Of a DNA stretch of 64,000 nucleotides, positions 41,242 through 50,133 are shown one piece after another (position 1 is the first letter of the stretch; each line of letters begins with the position of its first letter). Source of the stretch: JAVWMQ01 sp036646055. GTDB lineage: Bacteria; Bacillota; Clostridia; Peptostreptococcales; Anaerovoracaceae. A model generated the notes under the pieces. The model was not told the DNA's origin. It was given only the letters and a program-made list of their open reading frames with translations, and made no database searches. Both the position numbers and the translations under genes were made by a program. Where the stretch lies: the NCBI GenBank assembly GCA_036646055.1, contig JAVXMY010000004.1, positions 1 through 64,000 on the forward strand. The letters are read 5' to 3'.

Positions 41242-42531
41242 ATGTTTGTAGATAGAGCCAGTATATTTATTAAATCTGGTAAAGGTGGCGATGGTGCTGT
41301 TACATTTAGAAGAGAGCCTTATGTTCCAGAGGGCGGACCTGATGGTGGTGACGGTGGCAAAGGCGGAGATGTTGTCTTTATGGCAGATGGTAGCCTTAGA
41401 ACCTTAATGGATTTTAGATATAAGAGAAAATACCAGGCTGAAAATGGACAGAATGGTATGAAGAAAAAGAGATATGGCAAAGCTGGAGAAAATTTAGTAA
41501 TAAAAGTTCCTCCAGGTACAATGATTCTAGATAAGGAAACGGGTCATTTAATGAAGGACTTGGTTCAACCTGGCGATTCTTTTGTAGCAGCTAAAGGTGG
41601 TAAAGGCGGTAAAGGTAATGTTCATTACAAGAGTTCAACAAGACAAGCTCCAAATTTTGCTGAGGCTGGTGGCTTCTCAAAAGAGAGAGAAGTTATATTA
41701 GAGTTGAAACTTATTGCAGATGTTGGATTGGTAGGATTCCCTAATGTTGGGAAGTCATCATTACTAAGTGTTGCATCAAAAGCAAAACCTAAGATTGCTA
41801 ATTATCATTTTACTACTATTGAACCTAATTTAGGTGTTGTTCAAGTTTCAACAACTAGTTTTGTAATGGCAGATATTGCAGGAATCATTGAAGGGGCCCA
41901 TGAAGGGGCTGGAATGGGTTTTCATTTCTTAAAACACATAGAAAGAACAAAAGTATTAATACATGTTGTTGATGTAGCTGGAAGTGAAGGAAGAGATCCT
42001 ATAGAAGATTTTGATAAAATTAATAATGAATTAACAAAATATAGTGATAGACTAGCAAATAAGCCACAGGTAGTTGCTGCTAATAAAACTGATTTATTAG
42101 CGGATGATGACCCTAAATTCTTAGAATTTAAAGAATATGTTGAAAAAAAAGGATATAAAGTTTTTCCGATTTGTGCCCCTATTAATATTGGAGTTGAAGA
42201 AGTAATGCAAGAAGCAGCTAAACTTCTTTCTCAGGTTGAATCTGAGCCTATGGAAGACATACTAGAAGTGTTTGATTTTGAAAAAGATGATATAGATCCT
42301 GATTTCAGAAAAGTGTTTACTAGAAAAGAGAATGAAAAATTTGTACTTGAAGGTAAGCAGTTAATGAAAATATTTAATTCAACTAATTTTAATGATATGG
42401 GTTCTTTAAGATATTTATATAAATATATTGAAAAGAGTGGAGCTATAGCTGAGTTAGAAAAACTTGGTTTAGAAGAAGGAGATATTATTAAGATTCAAGA
42501 TTTCGAATTTGAATATTTTGATGAATTTTAA
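41242..42531 (+). CDS. obgE: GTPase ObgE/CgtA
   Basis: A 429-residue essential GTPase of 50S ribosome assembly and stringent control. The N-terminal glycine-rich Obg domain includes FRREPYVPEGGPDGGDGGKG. The G domain has G1 GFPNVGKSS, G3 DIAGIIEGAHEGAG and G4 NKTD. The C-terminal OCT domain is present (about 340-429). Full length for Firmicutes. It follows rpmA as in most Firmicutes. Confidence 0.97.
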   Translation: MFVDRASIFIKSGKGGDGAVTFRREPYVPEGGPDGGDGGKGGDVVFMADGSLRTLMDFRYKRKYQAENGQNGMKKKRYGKAGENLVIKVPPGTMILDKETGHLMKDLVQPGDSFVAAKGGKGGKGNVHYKSSTRQAPNFAEAGGFSKEREVILELKLIADVGLVGFPNVGKSSLLSVASKAKPKIANYHFTTIEPNLGVVQVSTTSFVMADIAGIIEGAHEGAGMGFHFLKHIERTKVLIHVVDVAGSEGRDPIEDFDKINNELTKYSDRLANKPQVVAANKTDLLADDDPKFLEFKEYVEKKGYKVFPICAPINIGVEEVMQEAAKLLSQVESEPMEDILEVFDFEKDDIDPDFRKVFTRKENEKFVLEGKQLMKIFNSTNFNDMGSLRYLYKYIEKSGAIAELEKLGLEEGDIIKIQDFEFEYFDEF

Positions 42532-42537
42532 TTTTTA

Positions 42538-42570
42538 AGAAACTTCCAAATGGGAGTTTCTTATTTTTTA
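42538..42570 (+). terminator. obgE terminator
   Basis: AGAAACTTCC (42538-42547) and GGGAGTTTCT (42552-42561) pair with one G-T, followed by TATTTTTTA. A TATAAT (42587-42592) for the next operon follows. Confidence 0.85.
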
Positions 42571-42622
42571 TGAATGATCTTTGTGGTATAATTAATATAT
42601 TATGAATAAAGGTAGGTATGTG

Positions 42623-43162
42623 ATGATTAATGAAATAACTAGTAGTAAATGTATGGATATGTTAAAAGAGTATGGTACTCCAAAACATGTTATAAATCAC
42701 TGCAAAGGTGTATCTAAAGTAGCAACAAGAATTTCAGAAAGACTAAACACTAAAGGGTATAAATTAAATACAAACTTATGTACATGTTCTGGGCTGTTGC
42801 ATGATATGGCTAGAGTTGAAGATCATCATGGAGAAGTTGCTGCTACATATTTAGAAACTTTAGGCTATCAAGATATGGCTGATATTATTAAAGTACATAT
42901 GAAGCATTCAGATTTTAACCCTATAGAAACTATTTCAGAACTAGATATTGTTTGTATTTCAGACAGAGTAGTTTTAGAAGGTACATATGTTGGATTAAAA
43001 AAACGTCTTGAATATATTAAAAAAAAGGCAAATCACACACCAGAAACTCTTAAAAGATTAAAAGTTGTTGAAGATAGATTATATGAATATATTTATGAAT
43101 TAGAAGGCGTTATGGATATTTCCTTAGATGAATTGTTGGAAGGTATAGATGAAAAAGATTGA
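42623..43162 (+). CDS. HD-domain phosphohydrolase
   Basis: A 179-residue HD-superfamily protein with the metal-binding pattern H (INHCKGVSKVA), HD (SGLLHDMARVEDHHGEVAA), H (VHMKHSD) and D (CISDRVVLEGTY). These enzymes hydrolyse phosphate esters or nucleotides; YqeK-type Ap4A hydrolases occupy a similar place downstream of obgE in other Firmicutes, but the sequence is not clearly YqeK. I place the start at ATG 42623 (after AAAGGTAGG) rather than ATG 42602, which would lie right at the transcription start expected from TATAAT at 42587. Confidence 0.82.
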   Translation: MINEITSSKCMDMLKEYGTPKHVINHCKGVSKVATRISERLNTKGYKLNTNLCTCSGLLHDMARVEDHHGEVAATYLETLGYQDMADIIKVHMKHSDFNPIETISELDIVCISDRVVLEGTYVGLKKRLEYIKKKANHTPETLKRLKVVEDRLYEYIYELEGVMDISLDELLEGIDEKD

Positions 43163-44969
43163 TAAATTATTAAAAAAAGTCGAAAAACCGGCTAGATATA
43201 TTGGGGGAGAAGTGAATTCTATAAATAAAAATCTTGAAGATGTTGATTTAAGATTTGCATTTGCTTTTCCAGATACATATGAAATAGGCATGTCTTATAT
43301 GGGAATGCAAATTTTATATAATATTTTAAATAAAGAAGAAAACATATTTTGCGAAAGAGTATTCGCACCTGCTTCCGATATGGAAGCTTTGATGAGAGAA
43401 AATCAGGTTGAGCTATTCTCTTTAGAAACAAAAACATCAGTTAAAGAATTTGATGTATTAGGATTTACATTACAATATGAAATGTCATATACAAATATAT
43501 TGAATATGCTTGATTTGTCTAACATTCCTTTATTAAAAAAGGATAGAGATGATACCTACCCAATTGTTATTGCTGGAGGTCCATGTGCATTTAATCCTGA
43601 ACCATTAGTTGACTTTATTGATATGTTTTTAATTGGTGATGGAGAACTTTTATTACCACAAGTTATGAAATTATACAAGGAATCAAGTTGTAGAGATGAA
43701 TTTTATAAAGAAGCTTGTAAACTTGATGGTGTTTATGTACCTCATTTTTATGATGTTAATTATAATGATGATGGTACAATAAATAGTTTTGAGAAAAATT
43801 ATCAAGATGCGCCAAACAGAGTATTACGATCTTTAATTCCTAATATTGATGAGATACCTTTTCCAACGGAGAATATTGTGCCTTTTATTAGTATTGTACA
43901 TGATAGATCCGTTGTTGAAACCTTTAGGGGTTGTACAAGAGGGTGTAGATTTTGTCAGGCAGGTATGATTTATAGACCTGTTCGTGAGAGGAAAAAAGAA
44001 ACAATACTAGAACTTGCAAAAAAACAGTTGAAATCAACAGGAAATGAAGAACTTTCATTATTAAGTTTATCAACTTCGGATTATTCGGATTTTGAGTCTC
44101 TTGTAATGGAATTATTAGATGTATGTGATGGTGAGGATATTTCATTATCTTTGCCTTCTTTAAGATTAGATTCTTTTTCTTTTAAGGTATTAAATGAAAT
44201 TCAAAAATATAGAAAATCAGGCTTAACTTTTGCTCCTGAGGCTGGAACACAAAGATTAAGAAATGTAATTAATAAAACTATTACTGAAGAAGATATTTAT
44301 GGTTCTGTTAGACAAGCAATTGAATTAGGATGGAAGCAAATTAAACTTTATTTTATGATTGGCTTACCAACTGAAACTTATGAAGATCTAGATGGGATTG
44401 CAGATATAGCTAAAAAGATATTAGACATTAACTATGACATTAATGGTAAATCTGGTGGTAGATTTAATGTTACTGTAAGTGTTAGTAATTTTGTTCCTAA
44501 ACCACATACACCATTTCAATGGCATTCACAGGATTCTTATGATAAATTTATTGAAAAACATAATTATTTAAGAAACAAATTAAAAATTAAGAATGTTAGC
44601 TTTAAATATCATGATTCACCTGTAAGCGTATTAGAAGCTGTTTTTGCTAGAGGTGATAGAAGAACAGGTAAGTTACTATTAGAAGCCTTTAAAAATGGAT
44701 GTAAATTTGATGGTTGGAGTGAATGTTTCAATTATGAATCTTGGGTTAAAGCTTTTGAAACTGCAGGTATTGATCCTGATTTTTATACTTCTAGAAAAAG
44801 AGAATATGGGGAAATTCATCCGTGGGATATTATTGATAGCGGTGTATCAAAAGAGTTTTTAATGTCTGAAAATGATAAAATTGATACTACACAGGATTGT
44901 AGAATTAGTTGTAATGGATGTGGTATTAATAAGATTACAAATTGTGAAATGGAGGGTATAAATGGCTAA
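43149..44969 (+). CDS. B12-binding-type radical SAM protein (TIGR03960 family)
   Basis: A 606-residue radical SAM protein. The N-terminal cobalamin-binding-like domain contains FAFPDTYEIGMSYMGMQILY; the SAM motif is FRGCTRGCRFCQAGMIYRP (C-x3-C-x2-C). TFAPEAGTQRLRNVINK is a family signature. Almost always paired with the DUF2344/TIGR03936 protein that follows and, in most Clostridia, with ribonuclease G and rplU. Its exact reaction is not known to me. It overlaps the HD gene by 14 bases and the next gene by 8. Confidence 0.9.
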   Translation: MKKIDKLLKKVEKPARYIGGEVNSINKNLEDVDLRFAFAFPDTYEIGMSYMGMQILYNILNKEENIFCERVFAPASDMEALMRENQVELFSLETKTSVKEFDVLGFTLQYEMSYTNILNMLDLSNIPLLKKDRDDTYPIVIAGGPCAFNPEPLVDFIDMFLIGDGELLLPQVMKLYKESSCRDEFYKEACKLDGVYVPHFYDVNYNDDGTINSFEKNYQDAPNRVLRSLIPNIDEIPFPTENIVPFISIVHDRSVVETFRGCTRGCRFCQAGMIYRPVRERKKETILELAKKQLKSTGNEELSLLSLSTSDYSDFESLVMELLDVCDGEDISLSLPSLRLDSFSFKVLNEIQKYRKSGLTFAPEAGTQRLRNVINKTITEEDIYGSVRQAIELGWKQIKLYFMIGLPTETYEDLDGIADIAKKILDINYDINGKSGGRFNVTVSVSNFVPKPHTPFQWHSQDSYDKFIEKHNYLRNKLKIKNVSFKYHDSPVSVLEAVFARGDRRTGKLLLEAFKNGCKFDGWSECFNYESWVKAFETAGIDPDFYTSRKREYGEIHPWDIIDSGVSKEFLMSENDKIDTTQDCRISCNGCGINKITNCEMEGING

Positions 44970-45618
44970 ATATTTAATTAAATTTTCAAAAAAAGGCTAT
45001 ATCAAATTCACTTCACATTTAGACTTAATTAGATTATTTAAACGTTGTTTTAAAAAAGCTGATATAAAACTAATGTACTCTTCAGGATTTAATCCTCATC
45101 CTAAAATGGCTTTCGCTCAACCACTATCTTTAGGGTTTATATCTGAAGGAGAGGTTCTAGAAATAGAGACTCAAGAAAGTATTCCTTGCGAAGAGTTGAG
45201 AAGGAAATTACAAGAGACAATGCCAAATGGTATAGATATTATTTCTTGCTCTATTCAGACTGATGGAAAATCCTTTGGAAGTACATTAGATGAAGCAAAG
45301 TATAGAATAATGGTATCGGATATTACAATTTCCAATGAGAGCCAGATAGACGATTTCTTCAATCAAGAGGAGATCATTGTTAAGAAACGAAAGAAAAAGA
45401 AAAAAAACGAATTTAGAGAAATTAATATAAAAGATAAAATTAGATCATGGACCTACAATCTGATTGACAATAATTTGATTATTGAAACGAATTTAGATGC
45501 GGGAAGTGAATCAAATTTAAATCCGGACATGGTTTTAACTCCATTATTAGACTATTTATCTATTAACAAAGATAGTGTAAACGTTGAAATAACAAGGTTA
45601 GAACTTAAATGTAAATAA
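44962..45618 (+). CDS. Radical SAM-associated DUF2344 (TIGR03936) protein
   Basis: A 218-residue protein beginning AKYLIKFSKKGYIKFTSHLD, with GFNPHPKMAFAQPLSLGF: the DUF2344 signature. It is found either fused to or directly behind the TIGR03960 radical SAM protein. It has a basic insert (KKRKKKKKNE) near residue 135. The usual next gene, rng (RNase G), is absent; a competence/Tad operon follows instead. Confidence 0.9.
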   Translation: MAKYLIKFSKKGYIKFTSHLDLIRLFKRCFKKADIKLMYSSGFNPHPKMAFAQPLSLGFISEGEVLEIETQESIPCEELRRKLQETMPNGIDIISCSIQTDGKSFGSTLDEAKYRIMVSDITISNESQIDDFFNQEEIIVKKRKKKKKNEFREINIKDKIRSWTYNLIDNNLIIETNLDAGSESNLNPDMVLTPLLDYLSINKDSVNVEITRLELKCK

Positions 45619-45632
45619 ATTACAGTAAAATA

Positions 45633-45688
45633 TTGACAAACAAACCTCTTGGGAGTATTATTTAGAAAAAGATACTTACAGGAGGTTT
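45633..45688 (+). promoter_or_regulatory. comEA-tad promoter embedded in a ribosome-site-sequestering hairpin
   Basis: TTGACA (45633-45638) and TATTAT (45656-45661), 17-bp spacer, give a start near 45668. AAACCTCTTG (45642-45651, inside the promoter spacer) is complementary over 10 bp to CAGGAGGTTT (45679-45688), which holds the comEA ribosome site and runs into seven T. Transcripts from this promoter lack the left arm and are free to be translated. Read-through RNA from upstream contains both arms and would hide the site or terminate. Confidence 0.7.
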
Positions 45689-45692
45689 TTTT

Positions 45693-46343
45693 ATGCGAAA
45701 TGATAAAGAAAAAAATAAAAAGATAAACGAATTTTTTTCTAAATATATTAATATTGAATTTTTATTAAGGAATAAATCGAAATTAATAAAATTCCTAATT
45801 GTAATTGTTATATTAATTTCTGGGTTAGTGTATTTTAACTTTAAGACTACTATGAGCGATGATATTTCATGGGATCAAGATAAGAATAATGTAACAAATA
45901 CTGAAGAAAAAGAAGAGAAGACAATTGTAGAATCAGTAGTTGTAGATATTGGCGGTGCTGTAAATAATCCAACAGTAGTTGAATTAAATCAAGGAGCAAG
46001 AGTTGAAGATGCTATTGAAGCTGCAGGTGGTCTTACAAAAAACGCAGACGTAGAAACTGTTAATAGAGCTGCAGTATTGACAGATGGAGAAAAAATATTA
46101 ATACCTGATAAATCAAATGCCTTGAAGAAAAAAGATAAGGAATTAACTGATTCTAAAGTTAATATTAACACTGCAAATGAAAAAGAACTAGATACGCTTC
46201 CAGGTATTGGACCTTCAATTGCAAAGAAAATTATTGATTATAGAGATTCCAACGGTGCTTTTGCTGCAATTGAAGAAATTAAAGATGTAAGTGGTATTGG
46301 AGATAAGAGTTTTAATGAATTCAAAAAAGATATTTGTGTATAG
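45693..46343 (+). CDS. comEA: ComEA-like DNA-binding protein (TM anchor, SLBB, helix-hairpin-helix)
   Basis: A 216-residue protein with a transmembrane anchor near residues 28-48 (LIKFLIVIVILISGLVYF). An extracellular SLBB domain follows (VVVDIGGAVNNPTVVELNQG to EKILIPD, about 86-140). The tandem HhH DNA-binding domain has VNINTANEKELDTLPGIGPS and IEEIKDVSGIGDKSF (about 154-214). This is the standard ComEA architecture: a surface DNA receptor in natural transformation. It begins an operon in which the following genes are pilus (Tad) components, with only a 9-base gap to the next gene. ComEC is not in the window. Confidence 0.92.
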   Translation: MRNDKEKNKKINEFFSKYINIEFLLRNKSKLIKFLIVIVILISGLVYFNFKTTMSDDISWDQDKNNVTNTEEKEEKTIVESVVVDIGGAVNNPTVVELNQGARVEDAIEAAGGLTKNADVETVNRAAVLTDGEKILIPDKSNALKKKDKELTDSKVNINTANEKELDTLPGIGPSIAKKIIDYRDSNGAFAAIEEIKDVSGIGDKSFNEFKKDICV

Positions 46344-46352
46344 GAGGAATAA

Positions 46353-46967
46353 ATGAAAAATAAAAAATTATTATTAGGAATTCTTTTAATAGTTGTAGCT
46401 ATTTTAGGACTTTTTGGATGGGAAGTTTGGGGTAGACAGCAATTAACCTTTGATGAAGTTGTAGTGTTTAAAGAAAATTTAGAACAAGGTGATATTGTAA
46501 GAAAAAATAATTTAAAAATTAAAAGAGTAGCTGAAAAAAACAAAGAGTCCATAACTAAAGAAAATGTAAGCAAAATAGTTAATAAAACTGCAGGGCAATT
46601 TATACATTCTAATACAGAGTTATATGAAGAATATTTTGATTATAGAGGTTTATCAGCTAATAAAACAAATTTTATTTTTTCTATACCAAAGGAATGGATA
46701 TTATCTGTACCTCAAACTTTAAGAAGAGGAGATCAAGCTTATTTGTATTCAGTATCAAATGAAAAAAACACTAAAAAATATTTAACTAATGCCAAGGTTG
46801 CATACACTAAAGATAATAACAGCAATGAAGTTAAATCCAATGACAAGACCAGATTAAATGCAACAAGCAGCATATCTTCTGTAGAATTAGTAGTTAATAA
46901 AGTTCAAGCTAATTTACTAACCTCACATTTTACTAAAGATACTAAGTTAATAATAATGTATAGGTAG
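46353..46967 (+). CDS. CpaB/RcpC-like pilus assembly protein with SAF-type domain
   Basis: A 204-residue protein with an N-terminal membrane segment (KKLLLGILLIVVAILGLFGW). A SAF-like domain follows (VVVFKENLEQGDIVRKNNLK), then FSIPKEWILSVPQTLRRGDQ, the region where CpaB proteins have L-GRRVS-P-.-GD-V. In Gram-positive Tad loci this protein is extracytoplasmic and of unclear role. The start follows AGGAGGAATAA; the next gene lies 10 bases downstream. Confidence 0.7.
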   Translation: MKNKKLLLGILLIVVAILGLFGWEVWGRQQLTFDEVVVFKENLEQGDIVRKNNLKIKRVAEKNKESITKENVSKIVNKTAGQFIHSNTELYEEYFDYRGLSANKTNFIFSIPKEWILSVPQTLRRGDQAYLYSVSNEKNTKKYLTNAKVAYTKDNNSNEVKSNDKTRLNATSSISSVELVVNKVQANLLTSHFTKDTKLIIMYR

Positions 46968-46977
46968 GAGGGATTAT

Positions 46978-47760
46978 ATGAATGTAATAACTTATTTTGG
47001 AGCAGATTCTGCTATAGGAGTAACAATGTTAGCACAGTCAGTTGCAAATTTATTAGCAGAAAACAAACATAAAGTATTATTTATTTTAGCATCATCAAAT
47101 CCATTGTTTGATTATTTTGATCCTAAAATCAAGTTTACTAGAAGTATAGATGAGCTAAGGCCGGCCTTAAGGTCTGGAAAGATAACCAAGGATGATGTTT
47201 TAAACATATGTATAAAGCATAAGAATTTAACTGTTTTGCCACCAATTAAAGATTTAACTTTAATAAGATATTATAATGAAAATGATTTAGAACGAATTGT
47301 AAGCTCTATTAATAATTGTTTCGATTATGTAATTATTGATGGCGGTTCCAATATTCAATATCCCCTTAGCATTTCATCCCTGCTTTGTGCTAAAAAAATA
47401 TTTGTGGTTATATCACAACAAGAAAAAACACTTAATAGGTTTAAATTATTATCCGAAACTGTTCTTAAACCACTAGATTTAGAATATGAAGTGATTGTAA
47501 ATAAGTACAATAATGATAGTAGAACTTATAACATAAAACATATCCAAAGTATTACCAAACAAAAGGATATTATTACAATCCCATATTGTGAAAATGGCTG
47601 GGAAGCTGAATTTAACAAAGAAACATTAATTAAATTCCCCAAATATAGGGATAGTGTTAAGAGTAGTGTAAACGAAATAATTTCGACCTATAAAGTGAAT
47701 AAAACAAGTTCTTCAAAGTTGTTTTTAGAAAGTTGGTTAAATGATGAGTATGGAAGTTGA
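46978..47760 (+). CDS. TadZ/CpaE-like ParA-family protein with atypical Walker A
   Basis: A 260-residue MinD/ParA-fold protein that probably places the Tad machine at the membrane. The N-terminal loop reads TYFGADSAIGVTMLAQSVAN, where a normal deviant Walker A would have KGGxGKT/S; both lysines are missing. The Walker B-like strand FDYVIIDGGSNI and VVISQQEKTLNRF are recognisable. Known TadZ proteins include atypical, non-hydrolysing ATPases, so this may be a scaffold. Ends 20 bases inside the tadA-like gene. Confidence 0.75.
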   Translation: MNVITYFGADSAIGVTMLAQSVANLLAENKHKVLFILASSNPLFDYFDPKIKFTRSIDELRPALRSGKITKDDVLNICIKHKNLTVLPPIKDLTLIRYYNENDLERIVSSINNCFDYVIIDGGSNIQYPLSISSLLCAKKIFVVISQQEKTLNRFKLLSETVLKPLDLEYEVIVNKYNNDSRTYNIKHIQSITKQKDIITIPYCENGWEAEFNKETLIKFPKYRDSVKSSVNEIISTYKVNKTSSSKLFLESWLNDEYGS

Positions 47761-49189
47761 TTTCTCTTTGTATGAGTTTTTAAATAATATTGATAAGAAA
47801 ATCGAAGTAAATAATACGAATTTTAATGATATATCTAATTTAGTTGTTGAACAATTTAATTACGATTGGGAACAATCTGATCATAAAGCAATGGAGTCAC
47901 AACTATTAAGAGAAAAAAACGCAATTATAGGACATTATGAAGATGTTAAGTATTATATGGATAAAATCAGGAATATTTTGAGAGAAAAAAATATTGGTAA
48001 TGTTGAATATCCATCTTATTACGAAAACATTGTAGATGCAATTTTTCATGAGAACTGGGGGTTGGCAGGAATAGCACCTTGGGCATTTGATGCAACAGAT
48101 GAATATAAGTCATCTTCTTCGGCAAAAATAATTGGTGATAAAATTTATTGTTTAATTAATGGCAAAGAAGTTTTACAGCCACAAACAATTTGTGAAAAAA
48201 GAAGATTACAATTGAAAAAAGCGCTTCTTTTAGGTAAACCAGACGAGAGAATGGAAGAAGGTTTCCATGAGGTATACCTTAATAATGGTATTCGTGTGAC
48301 TATTTATTCTGGTGATAGAACTAAGGTGGGACAAGATATAATGGTTTTTAGAAAATATGTATTTAAAGAAATGACATTTGAAAAAATGGCAGAGAAGAAT
48401 ACTATTCCATTTGAAATAATTCCAATGTTTAAGGCTATGATCAAGATAGGATATAACGTATTGTTTTCTGGACAAGTTAGATCTGGAAAAACTACATTTA
48501 TGATATGTTGGCAAAAATATGAAGATGAGTCCTTAGAAGGCCTTGCAATTGCAACAGATCCAGAAACGCCTTGGCATGAGATAATGCCAAAAGCACCTAT
48601 TATGCAAATAATTGCTGATGGAGAAAATTTAGAGCAAATCACTAAATCACTTCTTAGATCTGATTGCGATTATGTTCTACTTGAAGAAATGCGAGATAGT
48701 GTAGCTTTTAATATTGGTTTAGATATTACATCTACAGGAACTCAAAGATCAAAAGGTACGATACATACAAATAATGCAATAGATATTCCTTATAAAATGG
48801 CAAGTAAAATTGTTTCTAAATATGGTGGTGATTTAAATTCATGTATTAGTCAAGTTTTTAAAAATTTTAATTATGTTTTAGAGTTTATTCAACTTGCAAA
48901 TGATAAATCAAAGAAAATATTAAAAGGAATATCTGAGTTTAGATATGATGAAAAAAAGGATGTTTGTTCTATTCATAAAATTTGCAAATATGATTTTCAA
49001 AGACACAAGTGGACATTTAATTGGGATATTGGGTTAGATAAAAAAGAAATAGCTATTGATAATATAGATGAGTTTCAGTCTTTTAATGAAATTTTAAAAG
49101 ACTTAGCATTTAAATTTCCAATGGATGAAAATACCATTATATATCCAGCATATTATAAAAGTAGAGGAAGTGAACTTAATGAAAATTAA
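47741..49189 (+). CDS. tadA: TadA/CpaF-like type II/IV secretion ATPase
   Basis: A 482-residue secretion ATPase. The N-terminal half has the CpaF-type domain (YPSYYENIVDAIF, RRLQLKKALLLG, GIRVTIYSGDRTKVG). Walker A is FSGQVRSGKTTFM (about residue 240). Walker B is DYVLLEEMRD and the His-box is RSKGTIHTNNAIDIPYKMA. It powers pilus assembly, and in some Tad systems retraction as well. Overlaps the TadZ-like gene by 20 bases and the next gene by 11. Two further in-frame ATGs (47744, 47750) are possible starts. Confidence 0.87.
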   Translation: MMSMEVDFSLYEFLNNIDKKIEVNNTNFNDISNLVVEQFNYDWEQSDHKAMESQLLREKNAIIGHYEDVKYYMDKIRNILREKNIGNVEYPSYYENIVDAIFHENWGLAGIAPWAFDATDEYKSSSSAKIIGDKIYCLINGKEVLQPQTICEKRRLQLKKALLLGKPDERMEEGFHEVYLNNGIRVTIYSGDRTKVGQDIMVFRKYVFKEMTFEKMAEKNTIPFEIIPMFKAMIKIGYNVLFSGQVRSGKTTFMICWQKYEDESLEGLAIATDPETPWHEIMPKAPIMQIIADGENLEQITKSLLRSDCDYVLLEEMRDSVAFNIGLDITSTGTQRSKGTIHTNNAIDIPYKMASKIVSKYGGDLNSCISQVFKNFNYVLEFIQLANDKSKKILKGISEFRYDEKKDVCSIHKICKYDFQRHKWTFNWDIGLDKKEIAIDNIDEFQSFNEILKDLAFKFPMDENTIIYPAYYKSRGSELNEN

Positions 49190-50132
49190 TTTTGGGATTT
49201 GCATATACCTATTGTTAATACTAGGGATGTACTTATGTATGAAACCTGCTATAACGAAAATACAAATAGAAAAAAAGGCAGATAGAAACCTGATGTTTAC
49301 TTCTGGTGGAAGGCGGTCAAGAAAAAAGAAGAAGGAAGACAAAGTTTATTTACATATTGAAAAATTAATATCAACTACAACTGGTAAAGATGAAAAACTA
49401 TACATAGTGATTTTCCTTTTGATATCAATATTATTTGCCGTTTTAGGAATTGTATTTATTAGTAGAGTGTTACCTATTCATATGTCATGTTTTATATCAA
49501 TAGGATTAATGTGTCTACCTTATATATGGCTAAGAGTTAAACTTCAAAATAATAGAATTCTTGCTTCAAGAGAAGGAGATATTTTAATAACTGTAATACT
49601 TAATAATTATAAAATATGTTATTACAATATGGAAGAAGCCATTGCCAAAACAGCTATTGAGATTCAAAATGCACCATATTCAAAAAAAATACTATTTAAT
49701 TTGGCAAAAGGTTTAAATACAGCGGCTAATAACGATGATATTATTAAACTTCTTGATAGTTTTAAATATTCCTTATCAACTACTTGGGGAAGTATTTTAA
49801 GTTCTAATATATACTTTGCTTGTACTTCTGGAATTAAGGTAACTAATTCATTACAAGATTTATCAGAGAGCATTATTAAAGCAAGAAGGATTTTAGAATA
49901 TACTAAAAGGGAAAATAACGAAGCAAAACTGATGTTGAAGTACTTGGCTCCAATATCATATTTACTAACAATAGTTGGATCAATTAAATTTTTTGATTTC
50001 TCATTTGCAATGTTCATGGAGTATCAGTTTAATACTAAAACAGGCTTAACTTGGTTTTTTGTTGTTGCTTTTCTATATATTGTAGGTATTTTAATATCAA
50101 CATTCCTAACAAAAAGGAAAATGGAGTTATAA
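49179..50132 (+). CDS. tadB: TadB-like inner-membrane platform protein (GspF superfamily)
   Basis: A 317-residue membrane protein with an N-terminal transmembrane helix, a basic stretch (GGRRSRKKKKED), two further helices (about residues 70-115) and two at the C-terminus. Between them is a cytoplasmic helical T2SSF-like domain containing GLNTAANNDDIIKLLDSF and SESIIKARRILEYTKRENNEA. I chose ATG 49179 (after GAGGAAGTG), overlapping the ATPase gene by 11 bases; the frame is open from 49125. Low similarity, named from position and topology. Confidence 0.68.
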   Translation: MKINFGICIYLLLILGMYLCMKPAITKIQIEKKADRNLMFTSGGRRSRKKKKEDKVYLHIEKLISTTTGKDEKLYIVIFLLISILFAVLGIVFISRVLPIHMSCFISIGLMCLPYIWLRVKLQNNRILASREGDILITVILNNYKICYYNMEEAIAKTAIEIQNAPYSKKILFNLAKGLNTAANNDDIIKLLDSFKYSLSTTWGSILSSNIYFACTSGIKVTNSLQDLSESIIKARRILEYTKRENNEAKLMLKYLAPISYLLTIVGSIKFFDFSFAMFMEYQFNTKTGLTWFFVVAFLYIVGILISTFLTKRKMEL

Positions 50133-50133
50133 G

